From IMG/VR virus record IMGVR_UViG_3300027810_000791, positions 1-40,828 of that record: 40,828 nucleotides of DNA; one strand, 5' to 3'. Position 1 is the stretch's first letter; each line of letters opens with the position of its first letter. The notes under the pieces were generated by a model. The model saw only the letters and a program-made list of their open reading frames with translations, was not told the origin of the DNA and made no database searches. The DNA is from a virus. Shown piece by piece: positions 7,673 through 16,014 of this stretch. Made by a program: the position numbers and the translations under genes.

Positions 7673-8503
7673 ATGAATTACGGATTTACAAATTTCTCTA
7701 GAAAATCAAGATTAGCATCTAAAAGAATAAAGCGACTAATTAATTTTTTTGAAATACAAAAAAGAATTAATTGGAAAAAATACATACAGAAAACGTATGT
7801 AATACATCTTCCTTCTAGACAAGATAGGCTCTCTAAAATTAAAAAAAGAGCAAAAGCACAAAAACTTTCCGGTGGCAAAACTCTATTAGATATTATTAGT
7901 TTATTTGAAGGGATCAATGGAAAGATGATCAAATACTTTAATAAGAAAATTCATGTCGATAAATATAATTTTGATTATCATTGGTCTATAGACCCTAACC
8001 CATGGATGAAAAATCTATTAAAGGATAATCCTACGGTTCAATGCTCATCTGCCGAAACAGGCATCGCGTTCTCACACTACAGAATATGGAAAGAGATAGT
8101 AGAAAACAAAACACCAGTATCCCTCATAATGGAGGATGATTTTGAATTTTGTTATAATTTCCAAGGAAAGATCGAATCTATTTTTGAAAAAGAATTACCT
8201 AAAAAATGGGATCTATTATATTTATCGAGCCTACCCGGGCATACCGGTTTCACATGGGATCTTCATTCTGATAACCTACTTAAATTATATAATGGAGTAT
8301 GGTGGTTATCTGGATACGTATTAACATATGAAGGAGCAAAGACTTTATTAAATAATCTTCCAATCGTTGGACCTGTTGATGTATGGATTAATCATCAATT
8401 TAAAGATTTAGAAGTATATATGACTAAAGAAAATTTAATAGAACAAGCAGACGACACCCAATCTGATAATACATATTCGTTTGTTGAAACATTCGGACAC
8501 TAA
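7673..8503 (+). CDS. Glycosyltransferase family 25
   Basis: GT25-type glycosyltransferase, the family that includes lipooligosaccharide galactosyltransferases and the animal collagen galactosyltransferases. Family landmarks: YVIHLPSRQDR at residues 42-52, the S-x-E-x-G-x-A-x-S-H segment ending SHYRIW (126-139), and the acidic IMEDD (152-156) that should hold metal and sugar nucleotide. A Gly/Tyr-rich block (WWLSGYVLTYEGAK) and PVDVWI follow as expected. The first 35 residues are very basic. At 276 aa it is of normal length. It starts 10 bases after the YEKC gene. Substrate is unknown: host surface glycan, modified cytosine or the phage's own collagen-like fibre are all possible. Confidence 0.85.
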   Translation: MNYGFTNFSRKSRLASKRIKRLINFFEIQKRINWKKYIQKTYVIHLPSRQDRLSKIKKRAKAQKLSGGKTLLDIISLFEGINGKMIKYFNKKIHVDKYNFDYHWSIDPNPWMKNLLKDNPTVQCSSAETGIAFSHYRIWKEIVENKTPVSLIMEDDFEFCYNFQGKIESIFEKELPKKWDLLYLSSLPGHTGFTWDLHSDNLLKLYNGVWWLSGYVLTYEGAKTLLNNLPIVGPVDVWINHQFKDLEVYMTKENLIEQADDTQSDNTYSFVETFGH

Positions 8504-8569
8504 TCTGTATAATAACAGAATAACAAATTATAAGAATAACTTATTATAATAATATAGTAATACAATAAT

Positions 8570-9238
8570 ATGAACTACGGAAAAGAATTTGAAAAGTACG
8601 CAAAGAGTGATCATGGAGTATCGGGTTTAAATATGCATTATGCAAAGAAACAACTTGAAAACTCGTTGACTCCTTATATTTTAGAAGAAAGAGAATTAAG
8701 AGCCACTCAGATGGACATATTTTCTAGATTGATGATGGATAGATTACTATGGGTTGCGGGACCTGTTAATGACAATATGTCTACAATAGTTCAAGCTCAA
8801 TTAATGTTTTTAGATTCAAATGGAGGAACAGATATTACAATGCATATTGATTCTCCAGGAGGTTCTGTTAAATCTGGACTTTCAATGGTCGATGTAATGG
8901 ATTACATTAAATCAGATATTAAAACGGTGAACACTGGAATGGCCGCTTCGATGGGATCAGTATTATTAGGTGCAGGAACTAAAGGTAAGAGAAGTTCATT
9001 GAAACACTCTACTACGATGCTACACCAATCCTCCGGAGGATTCAGTGGAAATATACAAGATGCTGAAATAGATTGGAAAAACTGGCAAGATGTGAACAAA
9101 GAATTATTCGTATTGTTAGCAGAGTACTGTGGTAAAAAACCAGAAGAAGTAATGAAAGATGCTACTAGAGATTTCTGGTTAAATGCAGAAGAAGCTAAGG
9201 CATATGGAATTATTGACGAAATAATCGGAAGACCTTAA
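8570..9238 (+). CDS. ClpP-like serine protease
   Basis: A ClpP (peptidase S14) homologue. The catalytic triad is intact: Ser127 in GMAASMGSVLL, His152 in TMLHQSSGG, and Asp201 in RDFWLNAEEA. The SPGGSV loop (95-100) and oligomer helix are also present. The N-terminus is about 30 residues longer than in bacterial ClpP and shows no obvious propeptide site. Some phages use S14 proteases for head maturation, but this protein resembles housekeeping ClpP, and a ClpC-like partner with an IGF loop lies upstream, so a regulated cytosolic protease is the better reading. Start chosen at the only upstream ATG, after AATACAATAAT. Confidence 0.92.
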   Translation: MNYGKEFEKYAKSDHGVSGLNMHYAKKQLENSLTPYILEERELRATQMDIFSRLMMDRLLWVAGPVNDNMSTIVQAQLMFLDSNGGTDITMHIDSPGGSVKSGLSMVDVMDYIKSDIKTVNTGMAASMGSVLLGAGTKGKRSSLKHSTTMLHQSSGGFSGNIQDAEIDWKNWQDVNKELFVLLAEYCGKKPEEVMKDATRDFWLNAEEAKAYGIIDEIIGRP

Positions 9239-9251
9239 TATATACAATATC

Positions 9252-9443
9252 ATGAAAATACACATATACGTAAAAACATCAGATCTAGAAAAACTTAATA
9301 CTATATTAAGTGATCCTTTTTCGGTAACAATAGATGAGTTTGTATTTTCAAATACTCAATTTAAATCTTCTACCATGATATCACTTTCATATGACGAGTG
9401 GGTTAGGTTAAACGATAACGAATCACTAATTACATTTCTATAA
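9252..9443 (+). CDS. Small hypothetical protein, 63 aa
   Basis: Not recognised. It encodes a compact alpha/beta-looking protein beginning MKIHIYVKTSDLEKL and ending in a hydrophobic ITFL. It starts 13 bases after ClpP and ends one base before the next ATG, so translational coupling is likely. Its position directly between ClpP and further small genes makes a Clp adaptor conceivable, with no motif to support it. Confidence 0.7.
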   Translation: MKIHIYVKTSDLEKLNTILSDPFSVTIDEFVFSNTQFKSSTMISLSYDEWVRLNDNESLITFL

Positions 9444-9444
9444 T

Positions 9445-9756
9445 ATGAGAAACAGAGAAACAGAAAAGGAACTATTCGTTGAGCTTATAAACTACCAGCT
9501 CAAGGATCATAATGTAACATATGAAGATGTTAAAGATAATCCACAATGGTATATGGAATACACTACTACTCCCGAAAAGGAAGAATTATTTCACAAACAT
9601 ATCATTAAAAGATCTAGAGAAGTTCTAAAGATAACTAAAAAACGAGCAGAGCAAGAAGCTAGCTGGTTTATACTACAATGGGGATTAACTACAAAATACC
9701 CTACAACAAAAAAGAGAGCATATACCGACAAAAGTGCTTCATCTGCCAAAAACTAG
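9445..9756 (+). CDS. Hypothetical protein, 103 aa
   Basis: Not a named family. It is mostly helical and highly charged, with an acidic first half and a strongly basic second half (HKHIIKRSREVLKITKKR, about 49-66), then SWFILQWGLTTKYPTTKKR. The WFILQWGL stretch is probably the ordered core. It starts one base after the preceding stop. Small proteins of this look are common in large marine phages, but I cannot assign a function. Confidence 0.7.
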   Translation: MRNRETEKELFVELINYQLKDHNVTYEDVKDNPQWYMEYTTTPEKEELFHKHIIKRSREVLKITKKRAEQEASWFILQWGLTTKYPTTKKRAYTDKSASSAKN

Positions 9757-9788
9757 ATTATTCTCCTAGGAAATGAGATACATATCTC

Positions 9789-10472
9789 ATGAATGTGTTA
9801 GATCCTAATTGGCTCGTAAACGAGCCACACGACTTTGAATTAAAATACTATAAATTATTAGGCGCTAAGAAAACCTTAAAATCTAATTTAAGGAATGGTA
9901 TGCTATTAAGTATTTTAGATGAGGTAGAAGAACATCTCTTAGAAATGTATAAGTTAAAGCACGGTAAAGAAGAAATTGATGTAAACCTCCGAATTTTAAA
10001 AGGTATAAACATAGATACTATGTCCATAGATTATGAATATCCCGAAGGAGATAAACATGTCAATGAAATGTATACCCTATGTGACAAGGCTATTGAAATA
10101 TTTGAAGAAATACACAAAGATGTTAGAATGGTTTTTAGAATGGTAGAGCGTGGAATTAATGTCACCGAAATACCAGATACTAAACCTACTAAGAAACTTG
10201 CATATGCACTCGTAAAGATGAGTGATGATAAATTAGGAATATATTCATTTAAAGTTCCATCTCTTCTCACCCAAAACTGGAAAGATTTAAAACTTAATTT
10301 TGAAGGAGAATCTATCTACAACTTAAGGGCAATAACATTATTCATAGCAAATATTGAAGATAACAGCGAAGATTATCGTTTTTTTAGATGCAGTGTCAAT
10401 GGAGAATTTGACTTAGATGAGATGATACTTCCCGTTCTAGCTTTTAAATTGTATAATCAGCTTAGGAAATAA
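9789..10472 (+). CDS. Hypothetical protein, 227 aa
   Basis: Not recognised. The first 120 residues look helical and acidic (KYYKLLGAKKTLKSNLRNGM, then VEEHLLEMYKLKHGKEE); the C-terminal 90 residues alternate in a way that suggests beta strands (KLGIYSFKVPSLL, RFFRCSVNGEFDLDEM). No signal peptide or membrane segment. The start ATG directly follows a short inverted repeat, ATGAGAT/ATCTCAT. It is the last gene before the fibre region, so a structural or assembly role is possible. Confidence 0.7.
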   Translation: MNVLDPNWLVNEPHDFELKYYKLLGAKKTLKSNLRNGMLLSILDEVEEHLLEMYKLKHGKEEIDVNLRILKGINIDTMSIDYEYPEGDKHVNEMYTLCDKAIEIFEEIHKDVRMVFRMVERGINVTEIPDTKPTKKLAYALVKMSDDKLGIYSFKVPSLLTQNWKDLKLNFEGESIYNLRAITLFIANIEDNSEDYRFFRCSVNGEFDLDEMILPVLAFKLYNQLRK

Positions 10473-10481
10473 TCTTAAAGA

Positions 10482-10489
10482 GATATATA
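10482..10489 (+). promoter_or_regulatory. Candidate late promoter motif GATATATA
   Basis: AAAGAGATATATAG lies 24 bases upstream of the first fibre gene. The same RATATATA core follows the terminators at 11772, 13861 and 22794. It resembles the TATAAATA late promoters of T4-like phages but could also be chance in AT-rich DNA. Confidence 0.4.
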
Positions 10490-10513
10490 GATTAATAAAA
10501 ATATACAAAACAA

Positions 10514-11737
10514 ATGGCACACGTAGTTTTCGAAGATATCATAGGTTACATTGACAATCCATTGGATGCGATCCAAGGTGATTCTCAAGTATACACTATT
10601 AAATTATATAAAGACAATATAGGATTTAATTTAAATGCTTCTGCATATTCTAGTTTTACAATAAACTTATATGATGCAGGAACTAATTTAATCGCACAAT
10701 ACGCATCTCCTAGAGTTCTTGGAGTATCTTCTGAATTAACAAAGATAAACACGGATCCAGACACAGATGCAGTGTTTCAGTTTGAATTAAGTAGATTTAC
10801 TACTTTAAATTTAGCACCTGGTAAAATATATGCGAATATAGTGGTAGTGAACGAAAATGTTTCACCTACTAAAATACAATCTTTACCTTTATTAGAAATA
10901 GGAACTATTATTTTTAATGAAAATAAACACGATCCTAGTCAACCCGGAACTACTCCATCTTTTGCAGAATATCTTTCAGGTGGAATGGAACCACTTTTCC
11001 ATATTCAACATCTTAACGGAGCACAGCCTATAGGACAGGGAAATATGTCATTAGATTCAGGAAGCCCCGGATTAGTTTCTAAAATGACATTTATGAATAG
11101 TGATTATAGAGGAATTAGAATATCTGTTCTTGAAAATTTCTTAATTAATAGAATCGACAAAGACGGAATCGAAGGTACTATAACCTTAGTAAATAGAAAT
11201 GATACTGCACAATATTCCATATTTAATGTAATAGATTGGTATAGAATTAATTGTAGTTCAGGTAATTGCGTCGACGATATAGATGACGCTGTTCAGGTAG
11301 TGGTAGCCCATGAATCCTCATCAGAAGGACCTGGCGTTCACAAGAACAACTGGCTAGTTGGTGATGAAATAGGATTTAAATTGGATGTATATGGTTCTGC
11401 CCTTTCTTCATCAGATCTTAATAGAAAATCCAGTACTTCACAAGATAAAGAATTAATCCCTCTTACTACTAATGGAAATGTATCTAGAACAGGATGCTTC
11501 TTATCATCCACCCCAGAAGATAATCAATATATTGATGTAGAAATAAATGGAATTTCACTGTCTATAGGAAATGGTACCAAGAATTTATCAGGTTACTTTT
11601 CACCAGATGGAGGAACAACTTCAAGAAACTTCAGAGATCTTAGGGTTGGTGATGAATTAATACTAAATGCTACTGTTGCAGGTTATAATATAAATGAAGA
11701 AGATAGAGTTTCTTTCTTCTATGAAACATACGTATAA
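10514..11737 (+). CDS. Beta-rich tail fibre or baseplate protein
   Basis: Probably a virion fibre or baseplate component. The 407-residue protein is beta-rich and low in charge. The N-terminal ~130 residues (GDSQVYTIKLYKDN, FTINLYDAGTNLIAQY) look like an immunoglobulin-type attachment domain. The C-terminal ~70 residues (VEINGISLSIGNG ... YFSPDGGTT ... LRVGDELILN) form a module that recurs at the ends of the next two fibre proteins, at 11895 and 16015. A terminator follows directly. The assignment rests on composition, the shared module and neighbours, not on a named family. Confidence 0.7.
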   Translation: MAHVVFEDIIGYIDNPLDAIQGDSQVYTIKLYKDNIGFNLNASAYSSFTINLYDAGTNLIAQYASPRVLGVSSELTKINTDPDTDAVFQFELSRFTTLNLAPGKIYANIVVVNENVSPTKIQSLPLLEIGTIIFNENKHDPSQPGTTPSFAEYLSGGMEPLFHIQHLNGAQPIGQGNMSLDSGSPGLVSKMTFMNSDYRGIRISVLENFLINRIDKDGIEGTITLVNRNDTAQYSIFNVIDWYRINCSSGNCVDDIDDAVQVVVAHESSSEGPGVHKNNWLVGDEIGFKLDVYGSALSSSDLNRKSSTSQDKELIPLTTNGNVSRTGCFLSSTPEDNQYIDVEINGISLSIGNGTKNLSGYFSPDGGTTSRNFRDLRVGDELILNATVAGYNINEEDRVSFFYETYV

Positions 11738-11771
11738 ATATTTACGTAAAAACGTAAAAACATAAATTCTT

Positions 11772-11813
11772 AAAAAGACCACATTTTATTACTATAATCT
11801 GTGGTCTTTTTCC
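11772..11813 (+). terminator. Intrinsic terminator after first fibre gene
   Basis: AAAAAGACCACA at 11772-11783 pairs perfectly with TGTGGTCTTTTT at 11800-11811, a 12-bp stem with a 16-base loop, followed by a pyrimidine-rich tail. Confidence 0.88.
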
Positions 11814-11832
11814 TTTTCATGGTAACTGTCTG

Positions 11833-11841
11833 TAATATATA
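11833..11841 (+). promoter_or_regulatory. Candidate late promoter motif TAATATATA
   Basis: TAATATATA lies 21 bases behind the terminator and 53 bases before the ATG at 11895. The fibre gene at 16015 has the same motif at exactly the same 53-base distance. Confidence 0.4.
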
Positions 11842-11894
11842 AACAGATTCCGCAATAATGTGGAGTTGTGCAAAAAAAATTATATTTAAATAAT

Positions 11895-13814
11895 ATGGCA
11901 CAAATTCGTTCAAAACAAATTTCTGACTTTTTAAGTTCAATTCAATGGGCTAATGTAGTACAAGCAGACAACGTTAAAATTGCAAACGTTTATGACGTAA
12001 AGCAACAATTTGACGTAGTTGACGCTTCGGTAAATTCTTTAGAATCTTATATCTCAACTGAGGTAGTTTCTTTAGAAGTTATTGATGCTGGTTTAGCTGC
12101 AGACATTCAAACTGAAAAAGACAGAATTGACGCAATGTTATCTTTATCTACTACAGATTCAGATTCATTCAAAGAAATCGTAGACTTAATTGCTTCGGTT
12201 GACACAGAAAACGATCAGGCATTTGCTGGTCACGTTCTAGAAATTAACGCTTCTGTTGATTCTTTAGAAGCACAAATCTCTACTGAGATTTCAACTACTA
12301 ATACAGAAGTTACTGCTTTACAAGGGAAATCAGCTAATACTGATTCTGCTTTAGAAGATGAAATCGCAAGAGCTACTGGTAGAGAAAATGAAATTGAAGC
12401 TGCTTTACAAGCTGAGATCAATACTACTAATTTAGAAGTAGATGCTTTAGATGCATCTGTAAACTCTTTAGAGCTTATTGACGCTGATTTACAATCTCAG
12501 TTAAACTCTGAAATTGCTACTACTAACGCTGAACAAGATGCTCAAGACGCATCTATCGATTCTTTAGAAGGAAATGTTTCTTCTATCGATGTAAGATTAG
12601 GTAATGTATCTGGTGACTTAGTTGGATCTGTTGATTCTTTAGAAGTTGCTTTAGCTGCTGAAATTTCTGCAACTAATGTAGATGTTAATGACCTAGGTGA
12701 AGCTATCAATGCTGAAGCTACAAGAGCTGGACAATCTGAGGATGCTATCGCTGAAGCTTTAGCTGCTGAGATTTCTGCTACTAACGCTGATTTCGTATCT
12801 ATTGACACGAGAGTATCTTTAGACGAAAATGCTTTAGCTGCTGAAATTGCTGAAACTGCAATAGAACAAGCTGCTCAAGACGCATCTATTAATTCTTTAG
12901 AAGTTGTTGATGGTACTTTATCTGCTAGAATTGAATCTGAAAAAGATAGAATTGACGCAATGTTATCTTTATCTACTGCAGATGCAGATTCATTTAAAGA
13001 AATCGTAGATTTAATTGGTTCAGTTGATACAACAAACGATCAAGCATTTGCTGGTCACGTTCTAGAAATTAACTCTTCTGTTGATTCTTTAGAAGGAAAT
13101 GTTTCTTCTATCGACGTAAGATTAGGAGAAGTATCTGGTGACTTAGTTGGATCTGTTGATTCTTTAGAAGTTGCTTTAACTGCTGAAGTTTCTGCAACTA
13201 ACGCTGATGTTCTTGCTTTAGAAAATGCTTTATCTGCTGAAATCGCTGCTACTAACACTGATGTTACATCTATTGACACGAGAGTATCTTTAGACGAAAA
13301 TGCTTTAGCTGCTGAAATTGCTGCAACTGACGCTGATTTCGTACTTGATAGAGCTTCTATCGATTCTTTAGAAGTTGCTTTAGCTGCTGAGATTTCTGCT
13401 ACTAACGCTGATTTCACATCTATTGACACGAGAGTATCTTTAGACGAAAATGCTTTAACTGCTGAAATCACTAGAGCTGGTTCTGTTGAAGCTGTTTTAT
13501 CTGCTGCACTTTCTGCTGAGATAGCAACTACTGGTACTGAGCAAGTTGCACAGGATGCTAAAATAGTTTCTTTAGAATCTGTTGTTGCTGCCGGAGCAAG
13601 ATACCAAACTCAAACAGCTGCTTTCGTATCTAATGATATATTCCAAGTTTCTCAAGGATTCCTCTTTGGTCAAGCTGACGATTTATCTGTATACGTTAAC
13701 GGTGTATTTGTAGATTTCATCTCTCCTGACGGTATGACTTTTGACTTTACTGGTTTATTACAGTATAGAGTTGAAGCTTCTGACAAGGTGACTGTTCAAG
13801 GTATATTAGCATAA
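11895..13814 (+). CDS. Coiled-coil tail fibre protein
   Basis: A long fibrous virion protein of 639 residues. The first 45 residues (MAQIRSKQISDFLSSIQWAN) look like the attachment head seen in phage fibres. From about residue 50 to 560 there are near-perfect repeats built on SLEVALAAEISATNAD and SIDTRVSLDENALAAEI, a heptad pattern expected to form a trimeric coiled coil. A longer unit (SEKDRIDAMLSLST ... DSFKEIVDLI) occurs twice, about 276 residues apart. The C-terminal ~70 residues (DLSVYVNGVFVDFIS) form the beta module shared with neighbouring fibres. I use the ATG at 11895; an in-frame GTG at 11868 would add nine unlikely residues. Confidence 0.82.
   Translation: MAQIRSKQISDFLSSIQWANVVQADNVKIANVYDVKQQFDVVDASVNSLESYISTEVVSLEVIDAGLAADIQTEKDRIDAMLSLSTTDSDSFKEIVDLIASVDTENDQAFAGHVLEINASVDSLEAQISTEISTTNTEVTALQGKSANTDSALEDEIARATGRENEIEAALQAEINTTNLEVDALDASVNSLELIDADLQSQLNSEIATTNAEQDAQDASIDSLEGNVSSIDVRLGNVSGDLVGSVDSLEVALAAEISATNVDVNDLGEAINAEATRAGQSEDAIAEALAAEISATNADFVSIDTRVSLDENALAAEIAETAIEQAAQDASINSLEVVDGTLSARIESEKDRIDAMLSLSTADADSFKEIVDLIGSVDTTNDQAFAGHVLEINSSVDSLEGNVSSIDVRLGEVSGDLVGSVDSLEVALTAEVSATNADVLALENALSAEIAATNTDVTSIDTRVSLDENALAAEIAATDADFVLDRASIDSLEVALAAEISATNADFTSIDTRVSLDENALTAEITRAGSVEAVLSAALSAEIATTGTEQVAQDAKIVSLESVVAAGARYQTQTAAFVSNDIFQVSQGFLFGQADDLSVYVNGVFVDFISPDGMTFDFTGLLQYRVEASDKVTVQGILA
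12030..13530 (+). repeat. Tandem coding repeats of the coiled-coil fibre
   Basis: DNA-level repeats within the fibre gene, for example TTCTTTAGAAGTTGCTTTAG and ATTGACACGAGAGTATCTTT in several copies. They also create spurious long frames on the opposite strand. Confidence 0.8.
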
Positions 13815-13860
13815 TTTTATTATATCTTTTGATATAGTATATTAGCTTAATGCTTAATTT

Positions 13861-13891
13861 AAAGGCTCCTCGAAAGAGGAGCCTTTTTTAT
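13861..13891 (+). terminator. Intrinsic terminator after coiled-coil fibre
   Basis: AAAGGCTCCTC at 13861-13871 and GAGGAGCCTTT at 13876-13886 enclose a GAAA tetraloop, followed by TTTTA. It is built like the terminator at 22794. Confidence 0.93.
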
Positions 13892-13894
13892 TAG

Positions 13895-13903
13895 AAATAT
13901 ATA
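13895..13903 (+). promoter_or_regulatory. Candidate late promoter motif AAATATATA
   Basis: The motif follows four bases behind the terminator T run and lies 25 bases before the ATG at 13929. Confidence 0.4.
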
Positions 13904-13928
13904 GTAAAACAAATATATCCCGGCTTTA

Positions 13929-15119
13929 ATGAACATAGGAATAACAATAGGACTACAGGCAGAATACGAATCTCTTTGGGTAAATGGAATAAAATTAAAC
14001 GTATTAAATTTAATAGAAGCTCTTTCGTTCATAGATGGATATAACGTATATGCATTAGATACTAGTAGAAAGGTAGATGATTTATCTAAAGTAGTATGGG
14101 ACACTAAAAAATACCCAATCCATAAATATACAGATAAAGTTGCAACGACTGATTTATTAATATTATTAGGCACATCTTTTAATAGTGAACAGACATTGCA
14201 ATGTAAAAGGGATTTTCCAAATATAAAAATTATTAAATATCACTGTGGCAATAACTATGTAATTGATATGGAAAGAATTCTTTTCCCTAAAGATAAAGAT
14301 ATCAAATCTGCATGGACATACGGTCACGATGAAACATGGTATATACCTCAACAAGAACTTCATAATAAATCATACTATAAAACTATAGGAAGATTAACAG
14401 AGGACAAAGTAAAGGTAGTTCCTTTCGTATGGAGCCCTAATTTTATCAAAGAGTTTGAAGATATTGCGGTTAGCAAAGGACTTCCATCTGCATACTATGT
14501 TCCCGGTAAATTAGCAAAAAATAAAAACATAGGTTCGATGGAACCTAATATGAATGTAGTTAAATTTGTGATGCCACTATTGATGATAGCTGAAGATGCA
14601 TACCGAATTCATGGTAAAGATGCATTTAATGAATTTTGGGTAGGAAGCGGAAAAGGATTATTAGGCAGTAAATATTTTATAGACTGTATTAAAGAATTAG
14701 ATGTGACGACTAGTGGTAAATTAAAATTATGTTCAAGATATCCTGTTCATACTTTCTTAGCTGAAAAATGCGATCTAATATTATCCAGCCAATGGGACAA
14801 TCCACTCAACTATGCATATTTAGACGTATTATACTTTGGATATCCGTTGATACATAATGCTCACATGATAAAGGATGCTGGATATTATTATGAAAACTTT
14901 GACACTACTAGAGGATCTTCTCTTATGATGGATGCAATAAGGTTTCATGATGAAATCCTAGAAACATATAATAAAAGAACAGAGCAAGTTTTATTTAGAT
15001 ACCAATCTAATAATCCTGAAATAATAAATACATATAAGAAACTAATAGAGAATGTGTTCGAACCAGGAAAACACACCCTATCAAATGAATATAACTGGAA
15101 AACAAACCTATATAAATAA
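13929..15119 (+). CDS. DUF2827-type putative glycosyltransferase
   Basis: Resembles the DUF2827 family, GT-B-like proteins usually found in phage or surface-polysaccharide loci. Supporting features are the N-terminal VNGIKLNVLNLIEAL segment and the C-terminal block SQWDNPLNYAYLDVLYFGYP followed by LIHNAHMIKDAGYYY, which looks like a nucleotide-sugar-binding half with a conserved acidic site. Length (396 aa) is normal. It begins after a terminator, and its TAA stop overlaps the next ATG by one base (TAATG), so the two glycosyltransferases are co-expressed. Its place between two fibre genes suggests modification of the fibres; a role on host glycans is equally possible. Confidence 0.75.
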   Translation: MNIGITIGLQAEYESLWVNGIKLNVLNLIEALSFIDGYNVYALDTSRKVDDLSKVVWDTKKYPIHKYTDKVATTDLLILLGTSFNSEQTLQCKRDFPNIKIIKYHCGNNYVIDMERILFPKDKDIKSAWTYGHDETWYIPQQELHNKSYYKTIGRLTEDKVKVVPFVWSPNFIKEFEDIAVSKGLPSAYYVPGKLAKNKNIGSMEPNMNVVKFVMPLLMIAEDAYRIHGKDAFNEFWVGSGKGLLGSKYFIDCIKELDVTTSGKLKLCSRYPVHTFLAEKCDLILSSQWDNPLNYAYLDVLYFGYPLIHNAHMIKDAGYYYENFDTTRGSSLMMDAIRFHDEILETYNKRTEQVLFRYQSNNPEIINTYKKLIENVFEPGKHTLSNEYNWKTNLYK

Positions 15120-15904
15120 TGGAACTAAAGTTAAAAGAAGTGCTCGAGAACGTTGCAAAACCAAAGATAAGTATTATAATGCAATCTTATTTAGGTAATT
15201 ATCCAGGCTCTAGAAAAGACCCTGCTGTTAAATTCATGAGAGCAGTTAAGAGTTTTCAAGAACAACTATACAAAAATTGTGAATTAATAATAGTAGCAGA
15301 TAATTGCGAACAAACAAAACAAATATATCAAATACACTATCAACATGAATCTAATATTAGATTAGTATATGTTTCAAGACAGCCTAATGAAAGAAACACA
15401 TATGTGAAGGATAGAGAAGGAATGAAATATTTTAGAGGATATCCTCGAAAAGTCGGAGTTGGTGCAGCTACTGGTGATATTATCACATATATGGATTCAG
15501 ATGATTATTTAATGCCCGAATTTACAATCAGTATAATGTTAGAATATAACATTGCTCCTGATGCAATGTGGTGGATTAACCAAGCATGGTATGATCACAG
15601 TAGTATGGAATTTAAAAATGATGAAACGTTTGAAGATACTTTAGTCTCTGAAAAAAAAGTAATACCTGAAATTAACGAAAAAGAAAGATGGAACGCCTCT
15701 AGAGTAAAGCCTGGTTTAGTAGTAATGAGCCCGTGGTTGTTAGTACATAGACCTACTGATAAAGTTCAATGGAGAGATACATGGGGATCTACGTCAGAAG
15801 ATGCTGACTTTAACTCAAGATTAAGAAAAGAATATAAAGCTGGTTCGGTATTCTCTAGACCAATATACGTAAGGTGTCACTTTACTGATAAATGGGACAT
15901 ATAA
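15119..15904 (+). CDS. Family 2 (GT-A) glycosyltransferase
   Basis: A GT2-like enzyme of 261 residues. It opens with the typical beta strand KISIIMQSY (16-24), has NCELIIVADNC (53-63) as the nucleotide-binding strand, and GAATGDIITYMDSDD (115-129) ending in a DxDD metal site. Region WGSTSEDADFNSRL (about 222-235) provides the likely catalytic acidic residues. No membrane segments, so a cytosolic enzyme. Translationally coupled to the DUF2827 gene through TAATG. Acceptor and sugar unknown. Confidence 0.85.
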   Translation: MELKLKEVLENVAKPKISIIMQSYLGNYPGSRKDPAVKFMRAVKSFQEQLYKNCELIIVADNCEQTKQIYQIHYQHESNIRLVYVSRQPNERNTYVKDREGMKYFRGYPRKVGVGAATGDIITYMDSDDYLMPEFTISIMLEYNIAPDAMWWINQAWYDHSSMEFKNDETFEDTLVSEKKVIPEINEKERWNASRVKPGLVVMSPWLLVHRPTDKVQWRDTWGSTSEDADFNSRLRKEYKAGSVFSRPIYVRCHFTDKWDI

Positions 15905-15952
15905 AAATAATACTATATCCCAGCTTAAAATTACATATTAGGTCTCGATATC

Positions 15953-15961
15953 TAATATATA
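15953..15961 (+). promoter_or_regulatory. Candidate late promoter motif TAATATATA
   Basis: The motif lies 53 bases before the ATG at 16015, the same spacing as the copy before 11895. No terminator hairpin was found between 15905 and 15953. Confidence 0.35.
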
Positions 15962-16014
15962 CCAATAGTGGAACTAAACTCCGCTTATTAATAAATTAAA
16001 AAAAGTAACTATTC

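Noticed and set aside
8570-9238. ClpP homologue as the prohead protease
   Set aside because: It keeps the housekeeping ClpP triad and has a ClpC-like partner in the same operon; no capsid genes are nearby. The prohead protease is probably outside the window.
12230-13471. Minus-strand frames in the coiled-coil fibre gene
   Set aside because: Shadows of the heptad coding repeats.
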